The notes under the pieces were generated by a model that saw only the letters and a program-made list of their open reading frames with translations, did no database searches and was not told the DNA's origin. 20,928 nucleotides of DNA from Discostella pseudostelligera. Taxonomy: Eukaryota; Bacillariophyta; Thalassiosirophyceae; Thalassiosirales; Thalassiosiraceae. Below, one piece after another: positions 1-6,441 of this stretch (position 1 is the first letter of the stretch; every line of letters begins with the position of its first letter). Both the position numbers and the translations under genes were made by a program. The DNA is taken from positions 1-20,928 of the forward strand of contig JALLBK010000297.1 in the NCBI GenBank assembly GCA_036940085.1, in the 5' to 3' direction.

Positions 1-184
1 CTTCAACATCAGCGATCTTTGATGTCAACCATGCCTCATGACCTCATGCCTCCGCCTCCGGCATCCGGCAGTCGACGTCGACGTCGGCAACACCAACACT
101 CCCCACCGACCATGGACGCCGCCGAATCTTCTCATATCTAGAGTAGTAGTTGAGTAGGGCGAGCGAGGGAAGAGAGCAGCAACC
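1..184 (+). promoter_or_regulatory. 5' flank/promoter of the Rossmann-thioredoxin gene
   Basis: This stretch has no convincing gene. It runs up to the ATG at 185, which sits in a favourable AACCATGATGG context. At 71-85 the sequence GTCGACGTCGACGTC is a repeated palindrome holding two GACGTC cores, the CRE/bZIP type of site. Short reading frames on the minus strand here (25-241) show no family likeness. A regulatory role is inferred. Confidence 0.4.
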
Positions 185-2357
185 ATGATGGTCGGTAGGA
201 GAAGAAGAAGTAACGACGACCAGTCCGCCACTGCTTCCCATGGCCGGCGGTCGTCGCGACTCTCTTTCTCTTGGGGCTACTTCTTGCTCGCCCTCTCCAC
301 GACGGAAGTGGTGGTGCGTCCGACATACTCTTTTTCCACATCGCCAGCATTACAAATATCCTTGCCACAACAACGGCAACGGCAACATCGACTGCCATAT
401 CACCAATACACGCAATCGTCGTCATCATCATCGTCGTCGTTTGCACTCGAGGAAGTATCCCAAAGACGAACATTTCTATTCGATGGTGGAGAGCTCCAAT
501 CGTTCCTTGCCCATGGTAGTTCCGAACAACCTACACCTCAGCATGATACTAATTCCAACAACAACTCACGACGAATCAATAATGACAACAATAACTTGAT
601 GGTGGGATGTTTGACACTGGTTACGGGAACTACTACTACTACTACTACTACTACTACTGGTGATGCTGCTCCATCGCGACGAATTGTGGGAGTGCAAAAA
701 CAAGTATCTAACGATAATAGTAGCACTGAGGAGGATGACACCATCGTCCTCGATACCAATGTACAAATCTACAAACACACTGCCGCGATTATACCACAAT
801 ACATATCCGACAATGATGCCTTATCTACCGCGGCAGCTTCGTTGGTGGGGATACATTGTGCATTGCCGAATAAGGTTGATAAGGTGGGAGGTTCTACATT
901 ATCGGATACAGATGTGTTTTATTCGGGTAGGGTCGTGGTGATGGGTGGGAATGAGTTGTCGTGCTTCTTTGCCGAGTAAGTCTATAATGAGAAGAGGGAC
1001 GAGAGTTCAAATACATCCTTGTGGAACAAGTATTCCTCGTTTTGCAATATTGCATTTGCATTCGTCTTAGTCTTTTTCCGTTCTCTCACTCTCAATTACT
1101 GCAACTACAGTGGATTAGCAGCATTGGGAATTGATGTTTGCCTCGTTAGCACGGGTGGGGCAAAGACGAGGAACAAGCATGGTATGCGTGTATTATTCGC
1201 CTTTCAATTCTCTGGCGTATTGTTGTTGTTTTTGCAAAGCACACTGTTTCGCAATCGTCTGACATTGATTTTGTCGTGCTGGCTTATTCAATTTAGTCAA
1301 CGCAATGTCACCCTCGGTAGAGAGCGATGACGACGAAGATGTCGAAATCGGCTTTGCCAGCGCCATTGGTCATTTTGATTCTCTCATTGATACACTTGCC
1401 AATGAACGAAAGGGTATGGCCATGGACAGTACTACTACCAATGGCGGAGGAGTTGGAATAATGGGAGGAGGAAGATCAGGCGTCCTCTCTCTTCTACAAA
1501 CCAGACATCAATGTAACAAATACATCTCAACAACAACACATGCTCAACAAATTATCAAGAATGATGGCATACTATTTGGACCCGGAAAAGCCAACGCACA
1601 TGTAAAATCAATGGAATCAATCTCGCTTGATAAATGTTGGAATCTCGTTCCATCCGCTGGATTTGGTCCATCCACATTGCAAACACTATTCGACAACAAT
1701 GTTATATTTCCCGCAAAGGGATATACCAAGTCATCGGTCGTTACGAGAGGTTGGGATATGAAAGATTTTTGGGAAGAGACATCATGGCCTCGTGATTCGT
1801 CTGGTACAGGTGTACGTTATGGGTTGCCGGCGCTCGATGACGAGGAGGACGACGATTATCTCGACGAGGCATTCCAACTGGAACGAATGCAGCTACGGAG
1901 TACTAATATTCGTACTCGTATTGGTGGAGAGGGAGGGATGGACGACGACGAGGTACAATTACAAACCGAACTGGATGAACAAAATCCATATGTAACCAGA
2001 ATTGCTGGCGTTGATGGTCTAGCATCAAATATCCTATCGAGACGTAGGAGTTCGGTGGTATTTGTTTCGATGCGCTCCTGTCGAACTTGCAAGCGCATTG
2101 ATTCCATGTTTACTAAGATGGCGCGGGAATGCAACAACGGATTAATGTATGCCAAGGCAGATACGACTGGATTGGGGGGTAAAATGCTCGGAAGGCAGCT
2201 GGGTGTCGTTGCGGTGCCTGCGTTTGTGCTTTTTCGGGATGGCATTCGATATGGCCTGGTTTCGACGTCGAAACTTCCATCGGATCGATTGGATAAGGCC
2301 ATTAGAGATTTAAAGGCCGGTGAAGATTTTGATACTTCTTTAGAGGAGGGCGATTGA
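185..2357 (+). CDS. Rossmann-like plus thioredoxin-like protein, probably plastid targeted (3 exons)
   Basis: I join three exons: 185-975, 1111-1181 and 1297-2357. The donors are GTAAGT (976) and GTATGC (1182), and the acceptors are CTACAG and ATTTAG. The phases agree and give 640 residues. Residues 26-57 are hydrophobic and end in a PTYSFSTSP-like stretch, resembling the bipartite presequence of diatom plastid proteins. Residues 100-240 are low complexity and include a Thr run from an ACT repeat. Around 245-285 a beta-alpha-beta unit with a VVVMGGN turn, continued across intron 1, looks like a nucleotide-binding Rossmann fold. A conserved-looking middle (about 370-470) follows, then an acidic linker. 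Residues 515-640 are thioredoxin-like, with CRTC at 549-552 and a VAVPAF stretch supplying the usual cis-proline. CRTC replaces the classical WCGPC, so thiol chemistry is plausible but unproven. I do not recognise a named family for the whole protein. Confidence 0.8.
629..658 (+). repeat. (ACT)10 microsatellite in coding sequence
   Basis: Ten perfect ACT units encode a run of ten threonines in the low-complexity N-terminal half of the Rossmann-thioredoxin protein. The unit stays in frame, so changes in copy number would alter length without a frameshift. Confidence 0.95.
1004..1046 (+). repeat. 43-nt direct repeat, copy 1 (inside intron 1)
   Basis: This copy lies in intron 1 (976-1110) of the Rossmann-thioredoxin gene. 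It matches 2455-2497 at 42 of 43 positions, with a single A/T difference at position 10. It contains the small hairpin CTTGT-GGA-ACAAG and an overlapping GGAA...TTCC inverted repeat. The flanks of the two copies do not match, so the similarity stops sharply at both ends. Confidence 0.95.
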
Positions 2358-2454
2358 TATACTGTTCCGACCACAATGCTGAAGGAACAATCCACCACTT
2401 AGGAGTCAGAATCTGACTGTGTATGCGTGCTGTTTGCTTTGAGTGTAATGTGTT

Positions 2455-2497
2455 AGTTCAAATTCATCCTTGTGGAACAAGTATTCCTCGTTTTGCA
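2455..2497 (+). repeat. 43-nt direct repeat, copy 2 (3' flank)
   Basis: This copy begins 98 nt after the stop codon of the same gene whose intron 1 holds copy 1 at 1004-1046. The two copies have the same orientation and differ at one base. The GTATGCGTG at 2421-2429 also matches the first nine bases of intron 2 (1182-1190); that shorter match could be chance. Confidence 0.95.
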
Positions 2498-2680
2498 GCA
2501 CAGTTACTATTTACTACTGCCCGATAGCGTCTGCATCTAACTCCATCTCGATAGACCAAATTTAATACCGATCTCATCAGTTCTACCTCCGTTCATCATC
2601 CATTTCATCCAGCGACCGCCTCATCCTCCTACTCCGTACATCATGCATGCAACCAAAGCATAATATTCAACCTCATGAGC

Positions 2681-2726
2681 CACGTGTAGTCGAAGTGCAG
2701 GTTTCCCGCCAAAACAAAGCCACGTG
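2681..2726 (+). promoter_or_regulatory. Paired G-boxes flanking an E2F-type site upstream of eS8
   Basis: CACGTG occurs at 2681-2686 and 2721-2726, each within a CCACGTGTA context, exactly 40 bp apart. TTTCCCGCCAAAA (2702-2714) lies between them and fits the E2F/DP consensus. They are about 250-290 bp upstream of the eS8 start. CACGTG is the known core for bHLH and bZIP factors. Occupancy is inferred only from sequence. Confidence 0.55.
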
Positions 2727-2974
2727 TAACTCATGCACCTCTGGAGGTATGGAGGGCAAAAGTCAGGGGTTGCCCTCTTTCTCAAATTGCCCCGAAATAA
2801 TTTACCGCTTCCCACTTACTTGCAGAGTCTGTCCCTCGTCGCTCTGCTGCACCATCGCCATCGTAGGCCGTCGCATGCCGACCGCCGCCGCAACAACAAC
2901 ATTGCCACTGCACTCGTCCTCTTGCTAGTGTTGATTGAACAATCCGCGGGGTGCAGACGAATAAATAGACAACC

Positions 2975-3844
2975 ATGGTGAGTATGAACCATGGGTAGAT
3001 ATGGCATGGAAATAAGTTTGATGCGGTTGTGCTAATTGTGAGGTGGATCGCTGGCAATGCTGCCTTGAATCATGGAATGGTGGTGAATGATGGAGGGTAC
3101 ATGCATGGAATTGGACGTTAGCGTAGTGGTGCCAGCTCATGGTCGACATCTCTATCCACAGAATTGATCCCAAATCACAGCCCTTTCACCAGCGCCGACA
3201 CTCACTATCGTAATATTCTATCCTCCCTCTATTTCTAGGGTATCACACGCGAAGGAAAGCACAAGCGCCGCGAGACGGGCGGCCGTCGCTCGCAATTCCG
3301 CAAGAAGCGCAAGTTCGAAATGGGCCGACCTGCCGCCATGACCCGTATCGGCGAGAAGCGCATTCACGAGGTACGCACTCGCGGTGGCAATAAGAAATTC
3401 CGCGCCCTGCGTCTTGACAGTGGTAACTTCTCATGGGGTACCGAGGTGTGCACCCGTAAAGTTCGTGTATTGGATGTCGTTTACAATGCCTCAAACAACG
3501 AGTTGGTCCGTACCAAGACACTTGTGAAGGGAGCTATTGTACTTGTGGACGCCCATCCCTTCAAATCATGGTATGAATCTCACTATGGTGTGAAGGTTGG
3601 TGTAAAGAAGAATCAAGCGGCAGCCGAGGGGGGAGAAGAGGAGAAGAAGCAGAGCTCGCATGTGGCACGTAAGTTGACTTTGAGGCAAAAAGGACGTACT
3701 TTGGAGGATGCCATTGATCATCAGATGGCCAGTGGCCGTTTGTATGCAAAGATTACGTCGAGGCCTGGACAATCTGGTCGATGTGATGGTGCCATTCTCG
3801 AGGGACCGGAACTTGCTTTCTACCAAAAGCAGCTTAAGAAATAA
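2975..3844 (+). CDS. RPS8: 40S ribosomal protein S8 (eS8)
   Basis: eS8 is a structural protein of the small cytosolic ribosomal subunit. The first exon is only the ATG (2975-2977). A 261-nt intron (GTGAGT at 2978, TTTCTAG ending at 3238) follows in phase 0, and exon 2 is 3239-3844. The spliced protein has 202 residues, near the usual length of about 205-210. The N-terminus [17 protein letters not shown] followed by [13 protein letters not shown] is the eS8 hallmark. [22 protein letters not shown] and the C-terminal [18 protein letters not shown] also fit the family. A lysine/glutamate-rich insert lies near residues 115-130. Reading from the internal Met at 3320 would lose the conserved N-terminus, so the split start is preferred. 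The gene ends 60 bp from the convergent RmuC gene. Confidence 0.97.
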
Positions 3845-3904
3845 GCATAATGCACTAAATGGGAAATTGACTATATTGTAACGATTGGCTATAGTGATCG
3901 TCAG

Positions 3905-4969
3905 TTATTCTTCACCAATTGGCTTGGGTAGGGTGACCTTTTTCGGCAGCTCAGTCTTCCGAGTCTTAGCTAGGTCTAAAATATCACGAAGCGCCTTATC
4001 AAAGGCAACTATGTTGTCCACATTCGAGTTCCAAGTCTTAATGATGCTTTCTAGTATAGTGCTAACACGTCTCATAAATGGAAGTAAACTTACCATCCAC
4101 AATGGTTGTAGAGTCGTTGCAATGTTTTCATTAACTTGTCTATCACTCAGCCTATCCTGCGCTGCTTGCTCCTCTAAGGATATTTTGACCACCTGCAACA
4201 AGGATCGTAATCCATTGGGGCCAAGAACGAGCACATTTCGATCTCTGGCGAATTTGTACAATTCATATACATCCTTTCCCTGATCATAAGCTGCTTGCAT
4301 ATATCCTTCACCTGGAAGCATCATCAGTGTTACCATCAGACACTGCTGATCCAACGTAGAAGTGTATCGTTTATCGCCAAGTTGTCGAATATGAACTTTC
4401 AGTTTATCAGCGTACTCTCTTCGAGATTGTTCATTAAGGTCATATGGTGGATACGGTGCCTTACAATCGACCACGATGAAAATGTCATCGATGATTTCAA
4501 CTACCGCATCTGGCCTTTTACCTGGCGAGATCTCATGTTGCAATTTGAAGTCTTTGATGATATTTTGCACCTTGCACTCAGACAGGACATTTCCCAAAAC
4601 TTCCTCGCCGGCCTTGCCTCGTTCGATAATGGACGCCTCCATTCGTTGTTTCAAATCTCGCATCGTATTGTATTTCTGCAGCAAAGTTTTGTTTTCATTC
4701 TGCAGACCCTTTTCATTCTTCTGATAAAGTTGTTCCCTAATCTTCATTGTCTCTTGCTGAGATTTCAAAGAGTGCTCTTGTTCACGTGTGAGCAACTCTA
4801 ATGTCCAGATTCGATAACTAGCCACCATAATTGCTGTACCAAAGGCCACCACTGTTTCATCCGGATAGGCAGCGGCAAAGTCGAATATCCGACGCCGTTG
4901 TAGTTGTTGCGGCATGTATTGCTTTTGGCGTGCGGCCAACATGGTTCGTCTTACGAGTCCATGATGCAT
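3905..4969 (-). CDS. RmuC-family protein, organelle type
   Basis: This is a single-exon gene for 354 residues, read from the ATG at 4969. Bacterial RmuC limits DNA inversions and is predicted to have a restriction-endonuclease-like (PD-(D/E)xK) core. Here the N-terminus is Arg/Gln-rich with almost no acids (residues 1-30), a mitochondrial or plastid presequence type. A hydrophobic segment (about 38-55) and a coiled coil (about 60-115) follow, the usual RmuC order. Core matches are GKAGEEVLGNVL (about 118-130), KRPDAVVEI with IVVDCKAP (about 150-172), HIRQLGDKRY, and RNVLVLGPNGLRSLLQ (about 243-260). The D-x-K of VVDCKAP is retained. Two E2F-type sites lie upstream. A role in organelle DNA maintenance is inferred from the family and the presequence. 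Confidence 0.9.
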   Translation of the reverse strand: MHHGLVRRTMLAARQKQYMPQQLQRRRIFDFAAAYPDETVVAFGTAIMVASYRIWTLELLTREQEHSLKSQQETMKIREQLYQKNEKGLQNENKTLLQKYNTMRDLKQRMEASIIERGKAGEEVLGNVLSECKVQNIIKDFKLQHEISPGKRPDAVVEIIDDIFIVVDCKAPYPPYDLNEQSRREYADKLKVHIRQLGDKRYTSTLDQQCLMVTLMMLPGEGYMQAAYDQGKDVYELYKFARDRNVLVLGPNGLRSLLQVVKISLEEQAAQDRLSDRQVNENIATTLQPLWMVSLLPFMRRVSTILESIIKTWNSNVDNIVAFDKALRDILDLAKTRKTELPKKVTLPKPIGEE

Positions 4970-5263
4970 GGTGCATACTACTAATAATGATAATGATCCG
5001 ACGAATTACGATACTGTATTATGCTGGTGTAGACAAATGTCAAGGTCGTCGGAGATCGGATGCAATAGCAGTAATGATAATTGCTGCATTGATTAGAGTG
5101 GCGAAGTCGGAAGTCGGTGTTGCTGTTGCTCCATGCATTTGGTGAATCTGCTTCCCGCCAAATCTCAATTCTCATCATGGCAATGTTCCCGCCAAATATT
5201 ATCTGCCAAGTGGAAGGTCTCGCATTCTCTCTCGGATGGGAGAGGTTCCATAAATATTGTGAA
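4970..5263 (-). promoter_or_regulatory. RmuC promoter with two E2F-type sites
   Basis: This gene-free stretch is upstream of the RmuC gene and downstream of SNRNP27, both on the minus strand. TTCCCGCCAAA occurs at 5152-5162 and again at 5186-5196, 34 bp apart and about 183-227 bp from the RmuC ATG. E2F control of replication and repair genes is widely known, so the placement is sensible. Regulation here is inferred. Confidence 0.6.
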
Positions 5264-5998
5264 TTAATTCATCTTATCCAAGGGTCGATTGAACCCCCCT
5301 TTTCTATTCATGTATTGTCGATACTTCCGACCTTTATTTTTCGATGCTGCGCCCCTCGCTGCACTATGTTGATTATCCGCCACGACCTTGCCCTTGGTCG
5401 TTCCAAATCCACCGAACCCCAACATCATGCGCATTTGTTCTTCTTCGCCGCCTTCTTCTTCGTCAGCATCCTCAATTGCATCTTTGTTAACATCATCATA
5501 ACCATCGGTGTTCTTGTCGTGATAATATTTCATACCAGTAGCACCAATATCATGGGTATTATTCGTCATCTTCCCTCGCCCTAATCCCCGACCACCTGCC
5601 CCTCCAACAACTATGCCACTGCCACCACTGTTTTTATTGTAGTCACCGCTCGACAACGTCGCCGAAGTAGATGGAACTGTCATCGATCCACCATCTCCCT
5701 CCCCATCATCAGCACGTAGACGAGCCATACGCTCTCTTCTCTCGCGCTCCAAACGCTCCGCTCGATCATCATCGCGACGCCCCCGCGGATAGTGATTATA
5801 AGGTGCGCCGCGATCATCGTCGTCGTCGTCCAAACGTTGTCGCTTTCGTTGCTGTTGCTGCTCCTGCCCCCCGCGCATCATCCTCTCGGAGGCTTCGTAG
5901 CCGTCGTGTCTTCTTCCATACTCCCCTTCACCACCACCACCACGAGGAGAACTTGGGCTAGGACTTCGACTACGTCGGCGGCGTCGACGGTCGTCCAT
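5264..5998 (-). CDS. SNRNP27: U4/U6.U5 tri-snRNP 27 kDa protein homologue
   Basis: The single-exon gene encodes 244 residues. SNRNP27 is part of the spliceosomal tri-snRNP and influences 5' splice-site choice in animals and worms. The N-terminus is arginine- and RS-rich (RRRRRRSRSPSPSSPR), followed by basic/acidic low-complexity sequence and a Gly/Ser linker (about 100-145). The diagnostic part is the C-terminus from about residue 190: MMLGFGGFGTTKGK, then RKYRQYMNRKGGFNRPLD as the last conserved block. That block is nearly invariant across eukaryotes, which makes the identification firm although the rest is unconserved. The protein ends KMN where animal homologues end in FIA. It is divergent from the large zinc-ribbon gene, with a shared 443-bp spacer. 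Confidence 0.95.
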   Translation of the reverse strand: MDDRRRRRRSRSPSPSSPRGGGGEGEYGRRHDGYEASERMMRGGQEQQQQRKRQRLDDDDDDRGAPYNHYPRGRRDDDRAERLERERRERMARLRADDGEGDGGSMTVPSTSATLSSGDYNKNSGGSGIVVGGAGGRGLGRGKMTNNTHDIGATGMKYYHDKNTDGYDDVNKDAIEDADEEEGGEEEQMRMMLGFGGFGTTKGKVVADNQHSAARGAASKNKGRKYRQYMNRKGGFNRPLDKMN

Positions 5999-6441
5999 GT
6001 TCGAGATGACGATCGCGATGGGAGATGGATGTGAGTGTGAGATGTGAGCGAGAGTTGTTGGTGAGTGGCTCCGCCTCCCGCCAAAATAATATTATGTGGA
6101 GGCAACAAATAATCTCCCGCCAAAACACAATTAGGCCCAATGCGGTTGTTTCTCACCTTTTGGCGAAAATCAGACGGTTCAAGTTGACTAAATTAGAGAA
6201 AAGCGTCGCGCCACCTCCTCACAGCTCCTCACTTCATCGGCAACTCCATATTATGAACCATAGACATAGAGATAGAGTAGATTCTCCAATATCAATATCC
6301 ACCCAACTCCAACTCAATCCACTCCATGACCATGACATCCTCTACAGTCGGTATCGGCAAATTCAGCGGGCTCTGAGAGCTTCTCCACTATATTAAATGA
6401 TGCTCTCGTCTGAATGACAATATCACTCTCTGGAGCAAAGA
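5999..6441. promoter_or_regulatory. Divergent promoter between SNRNP27 and the zinc-ribbon gene, three E2F-type sites
   Basis: No gene is supported here. TCCCGCCAAAA occurs at 6076-6086 and 6115-6125, 39 bp apart. TTTTGGCGAAAA (6158-6169) is a related, opposite-facing site. All three are closer to the SNRNP27 start (78-171 bp) than to the ATG at 6442. An open frame at 6025-6396 covers the same sites and has no family likeness. Confidence 0.6.

Larger units (their letters stand above)
2358..2974 (+). promoter_or_regulatory. Intergenic region: 3' flank of the thioredoxin gene and eS8 promoter/5' leader
   Basis: I support no gene here. Just after the stop, a 15-nt near-perfect palindrome (AGTCAGA-A-TCTGACT, 2404-2418) lies in the presumed 3' UTR, followed by the second copy of the 43-nt repeat. 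Further down are two CACGTG G-boxes exactly 40 bp apart and an E2F-type site between them. A reading frame at 2647-2928 overlaps these sites, has no recognisable domain, and is more likely promoter and leader of the ribosomal protein gene. Confidence 0.55.

Noticed and set aside
1856..2398. 180-residue minus-strand open frame
   Set aside because: It is antisense to the thioredoxin exon, whose CxxC and cis-proline motifs are convincing on the plus strand.
2647..2928. 93-residue plus-strand open frame upstream of eS8
   Set aside because: It covers G-box and E2F sites and shows no family match; promoter or leader is more likely.
2978..3238. snoRNA inside the eS8 intron
   Set aside because: A TGATGG resembles a C box, but I found no matching CTGA D box or clear H/ACA pair.
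4295..4801. 168-residue plus-strand open frame
   Set aside because: It lies antisense within the RmuC coding sequence and has no recognisable domain, whereas the minus-strand reading is clearly RmuC.
5117..5584. 155-residue plus-strand open frame
   Set aside because: It spans the RmuC promoter and the conserved SNRNP27 C-terminus on the other strand; hydrophobic composition arises from reading that sequence backwards.
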